Assembly: GCF_009498215.1 (NCBI RefSeq)
Contig: NZ_CP043499.1
Span: 682,001 to 746,000, forward strand
Direction: 5' to 3'
DNA length: 64,000 nt
DNA from: Rhizobium grahamii
GTDB taxonomy: Bacteria > Pseudomonadota > Alphaproteobacteria > Rhizobiales > Rhizobiaceae
Shown: positions 37,573 to 45,962 of the stretch, piece by piece
Layout of the letters: each line of letters starts with the position of its first letter
Numbering within the stretch: the first letter of the stretch is position 1
The notes under the pieces: generated by a model
The model's input: the letters and a program-made list of their open reading frames with translations, nothing else
What the model was told of the DNA's origin: nothing
Databases searched by the model: none
Position numbers and translations under genes: made by a program

Positions 37573-37659
37573 CCTTGATCTCTTTCTTTGGTTCTCGCTG
37601 GTTCGTGCAGCGGATGTTCCCAGTAGAAGCGAGGTTCCCGCAAGCGTGTCGGCCGCCCG

Positions 37660-38712
37660 TTACGCCCAGACGTCGCCGATCGTGAAGCCCTCAGTAAACG
37701 GGTCGTCATGGTCGAGAACGATGGTGTTCAATCCATAGATCCAGCTCTTGCCGCTAACGGTCGGAACGACGGCATTCCGGTCCCCGATCTTCGTCTCCTC
37801 GACGAGACGACCAGTGTAGATGTTTCCGAGAAGGCCTTGATGGCGGAACGGCTGGTCAAGCTTGAGCTGACCCTTGGCGTGAAGCGTCGCCATCTTCGCA
37901 CAGGTACCCGTGCCGCAAGGGCAGCGATCGAGCGCGCCGGTCCAGGTTCCCGGGCTGTCCCAGGAGAAGTCGCCGGAAGCCATCGTGACAGCGTTCTTCC
38001 AGTCGGCGTTCGGGTCCTCGCTTGGACCGGATAGTTGTGAGATCGTGATGCCGACGCCGGGATAATCGGGATGGACAACCGGCAGCTGCTCGATCGCTGC
38101 CTCGCGGATCATCGACGACACGCGTGCGATCTCCCGTCCGTGCTCGGGCTTCAACTCGAGCCCCTTGAACTGGCGCACATCCGCGATGACGTAGAACATG
38201 CCGCCCCAGCCCACGTCGACGGTGACCTTGCCGAGGTGCGGCACGTCGATGACCGCGTCGAGATGCGCCGCGAATGCCGGGACGTTCTTGAACGTGACGC
38301 TCTTCACCTTGCCGTTCTCGCATTCCGCCTTGACGCGGATGAGCCCGGCCGGTGCCTCAAGCACAAGCTCGGTTACCGGCTCCTTCATCGGCAGCATGCC
38401 CATTTCGAGAAGCACCGTAACGACGGAGATGGTATTGCCACCCGACATCACGGGATATTCGATTTGCTCCATGATGATGTAGCCGGCATCGGCTTCCGGA
38501 TGGCTCGGCGGCACGATGATGTTGCAGCAATGCGCGGGATAACCGCGAGGCTCCCGGAGAAGCAGCTTGCGGAGGCCGTCGTCATTTGCCTCCAGCCACT
38601 TCATCTTCTCGTAGGATGAGTTACCCGGAATGTGCGGAATGCCGCCCGTAACCACGCGCATCGGTGTGCCTGCATGAGTGTCGACTGCCTGGATGGTTCT
38701 CTTGAATGCCAC
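37660..38712 (-). CDS. Proline racemase superfamily protein, Ser/Cys type (probable hydroxyproline epimerase or dehydratase)
   Basis: A 350-aa paralogue of the next gene. The catalytic positions are Ser90 (MSGGNT) and Cys266 (DRCPCGTG). Ser/Cys members include enzymes that epimerise 4-hydroxyproline and also dehydrate 3-hydroxyproline, so this one may have both activities. It lies between the Ldh reductase and the Ser/Thr paralogue, with 46 bp and 87 bp gaps, and is almost certainly in the same operon. Both paralogues share a long N-terminal segment with REPRG and EAPAGL, so they likely arose from a tandem duplication with later divergence of the active sites. Confidence 0.78.
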   Translation of the reverse strand: MAFKRTIQAVDTHAGTPMRVVTGGIPHIPGNSSYEKMKWLEANDDGLRKLLLREPRGYPAHCCNIIVPPSHPEADAGYIIMEQIEYPVMSGGNTISVVTVLLEMGMLPMKEPVTELVLEAPAGLIRVKAECENGKVKSVTFKNVPAFAAHLDAVIDVPHLGKVTVDVGWGGMFYVIADVRQFKGLELKPEHGREIARVSSMIREAAIEQLPVVHPDYPGVGITISQLSGPSEDPNADWKNAVTMASGDFSWDSPGTWTGALDRCPCGTGTCAKMATLHAKGQLKLDQPFRHQGLLGNIYTGRLVEETKIGDRNAVVPTVSGKSWIYGLNTIVLDHDDPFTEGFTIGDVWA

Positions 38713-38758
38713 GTTGCTGTTCCCGTTTGCTAACTAAATGGAGGCTGTAAGAATGTGC

Positions 38759-39757
38759 CTATCGCGCTGCGATCGCTGAAACTCGCTCGAAGACGCTTCG
38801 CGGAATGCTGATGCCCTCTGCAGTCATCGGGTGCTCGATCCCGGTTACTCCAGGCATGAAGACGCCCAGTTCTTGCAGACGAGCCGACTGGGATTGTGCT
38901 CGTTGGATACGCTGATCTCCGTTGTTGCCAGGCATGATCGCCACGACGGTAAGACCCACCGCCGGGGAGGTGGCGCCCGATCGGAAATCCGGTACGTCCA
39001 GCGACCAGTTTCCTCCCGACAATCCCGCCGACAGCATTTCGACGAGAAGCGCAATGTTTCCGCCTTTGCGCCCGCCGAACGGCAGAAGCGCGCCGGCAAG
39101 GGCCTTCTGGGCGTCCGTGGTGGCGTTGCCGTCAGCGTCGACAGCCCAGCCTTCCGGTATCGGTTGGTTTTCCTCGGCGGCTCGAACGATGTTCACGAAG
39201 GCAGTTGCGCTGGAAGCCTGATCGATGACCATTGGCGGACTGTCGGGTCCGAGAGGAAAGCCGAACGCCAACGGATTTGTGCTATAGACGGCCGGGCCTC
39301 CCGGTGTGGAGACGACCATCGCGTTAGCGTTGGTCGCCGCCAGGCCGATTGCGCCATTGTTGGCGAGCGTCCGGACGTAGTAGCCGAGTTCGCCGGTCGT
39401 GAAGCCGTTGGACTGCGTGAAGATTGCAATGCCGTAGGTGCGGGCTGCACCTAATAGGTCTTCAAGTGCCACATCAAAGCCAAGTTGTGCGATCCCGGCG
39501 TCGGCATCGGACGCGAGGAACGCCGGAAAGCTGCGCTCGAGGCGCGGGGTCGGATGGCCATTGATACGGCCTTCAACGAAGCCGTTCAGATAATCGACAA
39601 AATGTGGGAAGCCCAGTGTCGCCGGGCCGTGCAAGGCTGCGGAAAGCGTTGCCTCAACGAGAGAGCGAGCGCTCGCGGGCGATGCGCCGGCTGCTAGGCA
39701 CGCTCGCATTGCAAGGTCCTCCGCTTCCTTCAGCGTGAGGTAAACCTCATCTGCCAT
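38759..39757 (-). CDS. Ldh-family oxidoreductase (probable delta1-pyrroline-2-carboxylate reductase)
   Basis: A 332-aa member of the malate/L-lactate dehydrogenase-like family that includes the Pyr2C reductases LhpD and DpkA. Motifs seen are AALHGPATLGFPHF, FTQSNGFTTGELGYYVRTLANNGAIGLAATNANA, NPLAFGFP and GGRKGGNIALLVEML. It would reduce pyrroline-2-carboxylate, the product of 3-hydroxyproline dehydration, to L-proline with NAD(P)H. Position directly upstream of the two racemase-family genes in the same operon supports that role. Other alpha-keto acids remain possible. Confidence 0.78.
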   Translation of the reverse strand: MADEVYLTLKEAEDLAMRACLAAGASPASARSLVEATLSAALHGPATLGFPHFVDYLNGFVEGRINGHPTPRLERSFPAFLASDADAGIAQLGFDVALEDLLGAARTYGIAIFTQSNGFTTGELGYYVRTLANNGAIGLAATNANAMVVSTPGGPAVYSTNPLAFGFPLGPDSPPMVIDQASSATAFVNIVRAAEENQPIPEGWAVDADGNATTDAQKALAGALLPFGGRKGGNIALLVEMLSAGLSGGNWSLDVPDFRSGATSPAVGLTVVAIMPGNNGDQRIQRAQSQSARLQELGVFMPGVTGIEHPMTAEGISIPRSVFERVSAIAAR

Positions 39758-40070
39758 CTAGGGTCTCCAATACTGTTTCTCTGCCTTCATAGGATGCGCG
39801 TGCGATGACGGTGCTGGCTCTTTCTAACGCTGTGGCTAGTGGCCCATCCGGCAGCCACGATGTTTCTTGCGACATGGCGAATTCCAGCCCCAGCTGACTG
39901 CCGGGACGGCGAAGGAAGGGCGGCTCTTGTGCGCCCCCGATTGATGTGGCGTTACGGGTCCGATGCAAGGTCGAACGAAAGGGGCGGCTAGGCATGGAAC
40001 TACTCGTAAAGCTCCATGCGCGATTGGTATTCCACCCCCGCAATCATCTTTGCCGTACTCTCGGATCAGG
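39747..40070 (-). other. Gap with a possible 42-aa remnant
   Basis: Between the ATPase and the Ldh gene there are about 313 bp. A minus-strand frame from ATG 39875 to 39747 could encode a 42-residue peptide (MSQETSWLPDGPLATAL at its start) overlapping the Ldh start by 11 bp. It may be the end of a decayed gene. I see nothing else. Confidence 0.3.
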
Positions 40071-41147
40071 TCACCTTACGAGGGAGACGACGCTTTCATG
40101 GTGTTGGTGGGGTTGCGAGTTGACCATCGCTGCCGCCAGCTGACGGAAGGTAACGACCCCTACGGGTTGGGACGACGCTCCGAGCACCGTTACCTCGCCA
40201 TCAGGCTGTGACGTCATCATCCGAAGAGCTTCCTCTATTGTCGTCTGAGCGCCGATGGTGGGGCCTCCAACACCTGCGCCATGGCGCAGCGGGCTCATGA
40301 CGGCCTCGACATGGACGACCCTTCCACGGTTCACTTCCTTCACGAAGTTCGCGACGTATTCGTCTGCCGGTCGCAGCACGATCTCCTGGCTCGTACCCTG
40401 CTGGATGACCTCACCGTCGCGAAGGATAGCGATCTGATCCCCAAGACGAAGGGCTTCGTCGAGGTCATGGGTGATGAAGACGATCGTCTTCTTGATCTCC
40501 TTCTGGATGTCCAGAAGCACGGTCTGCATGTCTGTTCGGATCAGTGGGTCGAGGGCCGAATACGCCTCGTCCATCAGCAGGACCGGTGCATCGTTCGAAA
40601 GCGCCCGCGCCAGACCGACGCGTTGCTGCATGCCGCCCGAAAGCTGGTTCGGGAACTTCTGTTCGAAACCCTTCAGACCGACACGCTCGATCCAGCGCAT
40701 CGCAATGTCGACGGCCTTTGAGCGCTCCATTCCTTGAACTTCGAGACCGAAGACGGTGTTATCAAGGACGTTGCGATGGGGCAGGAGGGCGAACTTCTGA
40801 AAGACCATGGCGGTCTGATGCATGCGAAATTCGCGAAGCTGCGTTTCGTTCATCTTCACGACATCGACGCCGTCCACAACCACTTCGCCAGCCGTTGGAT
40901 CGATCAATCGGTTGATATGGCGGATCAGCGTCGACTTGCCTGAACCCGACAGCCCCATGATGACCTGGATGCAACCCGACGGAATTTCGATATTGATGTC
41001 CCGAAGACCGAGGATGTGTCCGTGCACGCGATTGAGTTCGGCCTTGCCGAGGCCTTTCCGGATGGCGTCGATGTACGCCTTTCCATCCGGCCCAAAGATC
41101 TTGTAGAGATTGCGGATCTTGATGCCGCCGAAGTGGTTGTCAGCCAT
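40071..41147 (-). CDS. Betaine ABC transporter ATP-binding protein (ProV/OpuAA type)
   Basis: From ATG 41147 the product is 358 aa. Walker A is MGLSGSGKSTL, the signature LSGGMQQRVGLARAL, Walker B VLLMDEAYSALDPL and the H-loop VFITHDLDEALRLGD. A C-terminal regulatory extension of about 90 residues contains one CBS-like module (TIEEALRMM and VVTFRQLAAAM). It overlaps the permease gene by 8 bp. It drives uptake of the quaternary amine bound by the OpuAC protein encoded at 35.3 kb. Confidence 0.9.
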   Translation of the reverse strand: MADNHFGGIKIRNLYKIFGPDGKAYIDAIRKGLGKAELNRVHGHILGLRDINIEIPSGCIQVIMGLSGSGKSTLIRHINRLIDPTAGEVVVDGVDVVKMNETQLREFRMHQTAMVFQKFALLPHRNVLDNTVFGLEVQGMERSKAVDIAMRWIERVGLKGFEQKFPNQLSGGMQQRVGLARALSNDAPVLLMDEAYSALDPLIRTDMQTVLLDIQKEIKKTIVFITHDLDEALRLGDQIAILRDGEVIQQGTSQEIVLRPADEYVANFVKEVNRGRVVHVEAVMSPLRHGAGVGGPTIGAQTTIEEALRMMTSQPDGEVTVLGASSQPVGVVTFRQLAAAMVNSQPHQHHESVVSLVR

Positions 41148-42027
41148 GGACGGTCTCCCGGTACGCCTGGAGTCTCTTGCCATAGGCTTGGCTGACTCGG
41201 TCGAACATGATGGCGATGCCGACGATGGCAAGGCCGTTGAAGATACCCAGAGTAAAGTACTGGTTCGCGATCGCCTTCAGGACCGGCTGGCCAAGTCCCT
41301 GCACCCCGATCATCGAAGCAATAACCACCATCGCCAATGCCATCATGATGGTCTGGTTGATGCCTGCCATGATCGTCGGCAGCGCCAGAGGCAGCTGAAC
41401 CTTGAAGAGCTTCTGAGACCGGTTCGTACCGAAGGCGTCGGCCGCTTCGAGAACGTCCTTGTCGACAAGGCGGATGCCGAGATCGGTCAATCGGATCATC
41501 GGCGGGATTGCATAGATGACGACCGCGATGAGGCCTGGAACGCGGCCGATCCCGAGCAGCATGACAACGGGAATAAGGTACACGAAACTCGGCATGGTCT
41601 GCATGACGTCGAGCACGGGGCTGACAATTTTCTGAACCCGGTCAGACCGCGACATCAGGATTCCGATCGGAAGACCGATAGCGACCGAGAGCACGGTACA
41701 GACGAAGATCATCGAGATGGTCCGCATCGTATCCTGCCACATGTCGAAGTAGCCGATGATCATGAGGGTCAGAAGACAGCCCAGGACGATCTTCAGGCTT
41801 CGACTGGCAAACCAGGCAGCGACCAGGATGAGGACCGTGATGATGGGCCACGGCGTCTGTGTCATGAATTTCTCGGCGGCAATAAGGAATTGCTGCAGCG
41901 GCTTGAAGAAGCTCTCGATCCCGTCGCCGTAGGCCCGTGTGAAGGCGCGGAAGTTCTCGTCGATCGATTGCTTCAGACCGCGCAATGCGTCGTCGTTCAT
42001 GTGAGGAAAATTGTAAAACCAGTCCAT
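41140..42027 (-). CDS. Betaine ABC transporter permease (ProW/OpuAB type)
   Basis: A 295-aa membrane protein with about six to seven helices between residues 60 and 280 after a soluble N-terminal 55 residues. ProW-family motifs include LPIGILMSRS, DVMQTMPSFVYLIPVVMLLGIGRVPGLIAVVIYA and the EAA-like loop EAADAFGTNRSQKLFKVQLPLALPTIMAGI. It forms the translocation channel with the overlapping ATPase. No substrate-binding gene is adjacent; the one at 35307 is the obvious partner and shares the operator element with this operon. Confidence 0.9.
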   Translation of the reverse strand: MDWFYNFPHMNDDALRGLKQSIDENFRAFTRAYGDGIESFFKPLQQFLIAAEKFMTQTPWPIITVLILVAAWFASRSLKIVLGCLLTLMIIGYFDMWQDTMRTISMIFVCTVLSVAIGLPIGILMSRSDRVQKIVSPVLDVMQTMPSFVYLIPVVMLLGIGRVPGLIAVVIYAIPPMIRLTDLGIRLVDKDVLEAADAFGTNRSQKLFKVQLPLALPTIMAGINQTIMMALAMVVIASMIGVQGLGQPVLKAIANQYFTLGIFNGLAIVGIAIMFDRVSQAYGKRLQAYRETVHG

Positions 42028-42282
42028 TCGGATCCCCTTTTCATGGAAGAAGCCGGTGCCAAGTCTTTTGGTTTTTGTTCGCAGCGTGGCGCCTGGCGCC
42101 TCGGCTTATGATGGCCAGCGAGCTGGCGCCGTCCGCCTATATGATTGCTCGATAGCCCGCGGAGGTCCGCGACGCGCGTCCGGCGATTTCTAAGGTCAGC
42201 GGTCTTGAATTCAGCTCGATCATTTCGTTCCCTTATTTTTGCTTGTGTTCGTTTCGTTCGTCGCAAAGTCGGCGGCCCTGTC

Positions 42283-43077
42283 TCAGGGTTGCCCTCCCAT
42301 GACGAGGGTCTTTTCAAGCGCGGCAGCGAGACCATCCGACACCGCTGCCGCAAACCCTCGATCCTTCATCGCATTGAGGCCTGCGGCGGTCGTTCCTCGG
42401 TATTCGAAAAATGCGTCGAGGGTCTTTTGCGGATGTTCCGGTCTTGCCTGAAGGAGACCTCCGGCGCCGATGATCAGACCATTGACTGCACGAAGGGCGA
42501 TGTCTTCGCTCAACCCATGCGACCGGGCGTCATCGAGCATCGCCAGCGCTAGCAGCGCTGGATACGCCGGGCCGGTCCCGGTCAAGCCGGTGAGATAGTC
42601 GATGTCTCTCTCGCTCGTAACTTCGTCCTGCGTGCCGCATGCGTCGAAGATGATCCGAACGATCGTTCGATCGAGGCTGGTCACCTGAGCTGACGCAAGC
42701 CAGGGGGTGTAGGAGAGGGCGATTTCGGCGGCCGCATTCGGAAGTGCGCGAACGACGCGGCGCGTGTTGTGCCGTTGAGCGATGGCCTCGGCCGAGATCC
42801 CCGCCATGACGGAGATCACCAGTTTGCCGCGCACATCGATGGATAGTGAATGCCAATCGTCTGGCCGAACCGACAATATGATGACGTTCGACTTGTCTGC
42901 GAGCTCCTGGCTGTCGCGTGTCCAATGTGCCTTGGGATGGAAATCGGGCTGGCGACTGCGGAACGAGAGGATCAGGTCTTCCTCGGTCACCGAGCCGGCG
43001 CGGATCAGAGAGCGGGCGATTGCATTGCCGAGCCAACCGGCCCCGCCAACAATGCCTATCCTGATCGATCCGCTCAT
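42283..43077 (-). CDS. ProC-like pyrroline-5-carboxylate reductase family protein
   Basis: A 264-aa Rossmann-fold protein from ATG 43077, which has AGGAAA upstream. The NAD(P) motif is GIVGGAGWLGNAIA and the dimerisation domain has LTGTGPAYPALLALAMLDDA in place of the P5CR signature. It is a divergent P5CR, so it may reduce an imine such as P5C or pyrroline-2-carboxylate derived from proline betaine. It follows the TetR gene by 10 bp and precedes the ProW gene by 255 bp, probably in one operon. Confidence 0.78.
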   Translation of the reverse strand: MSGSIRIGIVGGAGWLGNAIARSLIRAGSVTEEDLILSFRSRQPDFHPKAHWTRDSQELADKSNVIILSVRPDDWHSLSIDVRGKLVISVMAGISAEAIAQRHNTRRVVRALPNAAAEIALSYTPWLASAQVTSLDRTIVRIIFDACGTQDEVTSERDIDYLTGLTGTGPAYPALLALAMLDDARSHGLSEDIALRAVNGLIIGAGGLLQARPEHPQKTLDAFFEYRGTTAAGLNAMKDRGFAAAVSDGLAAALEKTLVMGGQP

Positions 43078-43087
43078 CCGTTGTTTC

Positions 43088-43716
43088 CTAGCCTGGTTTG
43101 TAGCCGTGGCGGGCGAAGAAGCGATCCAACTCCCTTTGCTGCGGAATCTGGCCTGTGTAGATCGCAATGTACTCCGGAATCCGTTTCATTCGAACGGCGA
43201 TGTCTTCCTGCGACTGCATCGAAATGTAGCCGATCTGCACAAGGTAGGTTGTCCGTGCGCGAACGTCGGCCGGAACGGCCTTTAGACCGAACCGCATGAA
43301 CATCTTCGACAGCGCCTCCACCCGCGTCTGGTCCGCGGCCTGCACTTCCTTGAGAATGTCCGACGACTGCAAGGCCCAGCTGCGGACAGCGAATTCAAAC
43401 TGAGAATCGAACAGATCCTTGTTCAGCCAGCAGTCAAAGACGTTGAGCATCGCCTCTGCGAGCGACTCCGCATATGCTTCGGACTGCTTGATCAGATTGC
43501 CCGTGTTTTTATCCCGCCACTTCTGCACGAGGGCGTCGAGCAGCTCCTCGCGATCCTTGAAGAACCAATAGAAACTCGTTCTAGATAGCTTCAGCTTCTT
43601 CGCCAGGGCAGGATCTTAACGGAATCGACGCCGGAATCGATGAGGGAGGAGTAGGCGGCTTCAAGCCAGCCTTCCTGAGATCCCCGCCATCCGGTGTCGT
43701 TCAAATTCTGGTCCAT
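43088..43716 (-). pseudogene. TetR-family regulator, frameshifted; likely regulator of the betaine locus
   Basis: From ATG 43716 (with AGGAGATAGG upstream) the first 36 codons read as a TetR HTH start (WRGSQEGWLEAAYSSLIDSGVDSVKILP), then a stop follows. The next frame continues as LAKKLKLSRTSFYWFFKDREELLDALVQKWRD and the effector domain to 43088. One extra C/G in the run at 43606-43608 would restore a normal protein of about 209 aa with the recognition helix LSRTSFYWFFKD. It is divergent from the demethylase gene across the twin TGTACA element, the classic position of an autoregulating TetR repressor. Confidence 0.82.
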
Positions 43717-43754
43717 GACCTATCTCCTAACAAATTATGGCGATCGCCACAAGC

Positions 43755-43820
43755 AAAATGTACATCAGTGTCAAAAACGAAGACGTAAATGTTTTCGTCA
43801 TTGACACTGATGTACATTTT
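43755..43820. promoter_or_regulatory. Twin TGTACA operator with divergent promoters between tetR and the demethylase gene
   Basis: A perfect 20-bp inverted repeat: AAAATGTACATCAGTGTCAA at 43755-43774 and TTGACACTGATGTACATTTT at 43801-43820. TGTACA is itself a palindrome, so each arm may bind one dimer; the centres are 52 bp apart, about five helical turns. Each arm also contains TTGACA (43801-43806 on +, 43769-43774 on -), a -35 box 10 bp from the TGTACA. A repressor would sit between -35 and -10 of both divergent promoters. Confidence 0.8.
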
Positions 43821-43862
43821 CGCTTAGCGTCTTGTCGATGTTTCTAATCCGGAGCACGACGC

Positions 43863-45899
43863 ATGTCGAATGATCCCCTTCTTCAGCCGTACAAATTGAA
43901 GCACCTGACCCTCCGCAACCGTATCATCGTGACCTCTCACGAGCCCGCTTATCCGGAGGAAGGAATGCCGAAGGAGCGGTATCGCGCCTATACCGTCGAA
44001 CGTGCGAAGGGTGGCGTTGCCCTCACTATGACCGCCGGCTCAGCCGCGGTTTCGCGGGACAGTCCGCCGGTCTTCAACAACCTGCTCGCCTATAAGGACG
44101 AGATAGTTCCGTGGATTAGAGAAATGACCGATGCCGTGCACGAGCACGGTTCGGCGATCATGATCCAGCTTACCCATCTTGGTCGTCGCACGCGCTGGGA
44201 CAAGGGCGACTGGCTGCCGGTTCTCGCACCGTCGCATCATCGTGAAGCCTCGCATAGGGCGTTTCCGAAGAAGATCGAAGACTGGGATATCGAGCGCATC
44301 ATCAAGGATTTCGCCGACGCGGCCGAACGCATGAAGGCGGGGGGCATGGATGGCGTCGAGCTTGAGGCCTACGGCCATTTGATCGACCAGTTTGCCTCTC
44401 CGCTCACCAATGAACTTGACGGGCCATATGGCGGCTCGCTCGAGAACCGCATGCGTTTCTGTCTTGATGTCTTCAAGGCGATGCGAGAGCGGGTCGGCGA
44501 CGACTTCATTCTCGGCATTCGCTATACTGCGGACGAGCGCCTTCCTGGTGGCACGGGCAAGGAAGAGGGGATCGAGATTTCGAAGAGGCTGCGCGACAGC
44601 GGCTTGATCGATTATCTCAATGTGATCCGCGGTCATATCGACACCGACCCCGGCCTGACCGACGTCATCCCGATCCAGGGCATGGCGAACTCTCCCCATC
44701 TCGATTTTGCCGGTGAGATCCGTGCGGCGACGAACTTCCCGACCTTCCACGCGGCCAAGATCCCGGATGTGGCAACGGCGCGTCACGCGATCGCTGCAGG
44801 CAAGATCGACATGGTCGGCATGACCCGCGCTCACATGACCGATCCGCATATCGTGCGGAAGATCATCGAGAAGCGCGAAGAGGATATCCGTCCTTGCGTC
44901 GGCGCCAACTACTGTCTTGACCGCATCTACCAGGGCGGCATGGCATTCTGTATTCACAACGCGGCGACCGGCCGCGAGCAGACAATGCCGCACATCGTAA
45001 AGAAGGCCGAGGTCCGCAAGAAGGTCGTTATCGTTGGCGCGGGCCCGGCTGGTCTTGAGGCTGCGCGCGTATCGGCTGAGCGTGGCCATGACGTGGTCGT
45101 TTTCGAAGCGGCGAACAACGCGGGCGGTCAAATTCGCCTCACGGCGCAGAGTGAACGCCGCCGTGAAATGATCAGCATCATCGACTGGCGAATGAGCCAG
45201 TGCGAAAAATTGGGCGTCACCTTCCACTTTAACACCTGGGCGGAAGCTAAAGTGATCACGGCTGAAAAGCCCGATGTCGTCATCATTGCCACCGGCGGGT
45301 TGCCTCATACCGATGTCCTGACGAAGGGCAACGAGCTTGTGGTCTCCTCCTGGGACATCATCTCCGGGGACGTAAAGCCAGGCACCAATGTGCTCGTTTT
45401 CGACGATGCGGGCGATCATGCCGGCCTGCAGGCGGCCGAGTTCCTCGCGAAGGCTGGCGCCAAGGTCGAAATCATGACGCCGGATCGGTCTTTCGCTCCC
45501 GAAGTCATGGCGATGAACCTCGTACCTTACATGCGCTCGCTGCAGAAGTTGGACGTCACCTTCACGGTCACGTTCCGGTTGGAGTCGGCCGAGAAGAGTG
45601 GCAACCAGATCGTCGCGAAAGTCGGAAGCGACTACGGCGGCGTTGCGAAGGAGCGCGTCGTCGATCAAATCGTCGTCAATCACGGCACGATCCCGCTCGA
45701 CGAGCTCTACTTCGAGCTCAAGCCGCTTTCCCGAAATCTCGGCGAGACCTCATACGACCAGCTTCTGTCTGGCGAACCGCAGTCGGTGACGCGCAACAGC
45801 GATGGGCAGTTCCAGCTCTTCCGGATCGGTGACGCTGTCGCTGCGCGCAACACGCATGCCGCGATCTACGACGGCCTGCGCATAGCAAAGGATCTCTAA
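43863..45899 (+). CDS. stcD: N-methylproline demethylase (StcD-like, OYE/2,4-dienoyl-CoA reductase family)
   Basis: A 678-aa multidomain flavoprotein. An FMN TIM barrel (residues 1-340, with AGGMDGVELEAYGHLIDQF) is followed by a Cys cluster for 4Fe-4S (CVGANYCLDRI and FCIHNA) and an FAD/NAD domain with VVIVGAGPAGLEAARV. This is the layout of StcD, which removes the N-methyl group of N-methylproline after the first demethylation of stachydrine, giving proline and formaldehyde. The etf genes follow directly and probably accept its electrons. Related dimethylamine and trimethylamine dehydrogenases cannot be excluded, but gene context favours StcD. Confidence 0.82.
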   Translation: MSNDPLLQPYKLKHLTLRNRIIVTSHEPAYPEEGMPKERYRAYTVERAKGGVALTMTAGSAAVSRDSPPVFNNLLAYKDEIVPWIREMTDAVHEHGSAIMIQLTHLGRRTRWDKGDWLPVLAPSHHREASHRAFPKKIEDWDIERIIKDFADAAERMKAGGMDGVELEAYGHLIDQFASPLTNELDGPYGGSLENRMRFCLDVFKAMRERVGDDFILGIRYTADERLPGGTGKEEGIEISKRLRDSGLIDYLNVIRGHIDTDPGLTDVIPIQGMANSPHLDFAGEIRAATNFPTFHAAKIPDVATARHAIAAGKIDMVGMTRAHMTDPHIVRKIIEKREEDIRPCVGANYCLDRIYQGGMAFCIHNAATGREQTMPHIVKKAEVRKKVVIVGAGPAGLEAARVSAERGHDVVVFEAANNAGGQIRLTAQSERRREMISIIDWRMSQCEKLGVTFHFNTWAEAKVITAEKPDVVIIATGGLPHTDVLTKGNELVVSSWDIISGDVKPGTNVLVFDDAGDHAGLQAAEFLAKAGAKVEIMTPDRSFAPEVMAMNLVPYMRSLQKLDVTFTVTFRLESAEKSGNQIVAKVGSDYGGVAKERVVDQIVVNHGTIPLDELYFELKPLSRNLGETSYDQLLSGEPQSVTRNSDGQFQLFRIGDAVAARNTHAAIYDGLRIAKDL

Positions 45900-45907
45900 C
45901 CGTTCGG

Positions 45908-45931
45908 CCGGCCCGCCTTCTTGGCGGCCGG
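45908..45931 (+). other. Intercistronic hairpin between the demethylase and etfB genes
   Basis: CCGGCCCGCC and GGCGGCCGG pair with one bulged C and a 5-base loop (TTCTT). There is no T tract, so it is more likely an mRNA-stability element or partial attenuator than a strong terminator. Confidence 0.4.
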
Positions 45932-45962
45932 AGAACTTTAGCGAAAACAACAGGGGGTACCC

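Noticed and set aside
36541..38712. Calling the two enzymes proline racemases
   Set aside because: Neither has the Cys/Cys pair needed for proline racemisation (Ser/Thr and Ser/Cys here).
44040..45683. 547-codon minus-strand frame over the StcD-like gene
   Set aside because: Shadow of a GC-rich gene: His/Asp/Arg-rich, no domain, no ribosome site.
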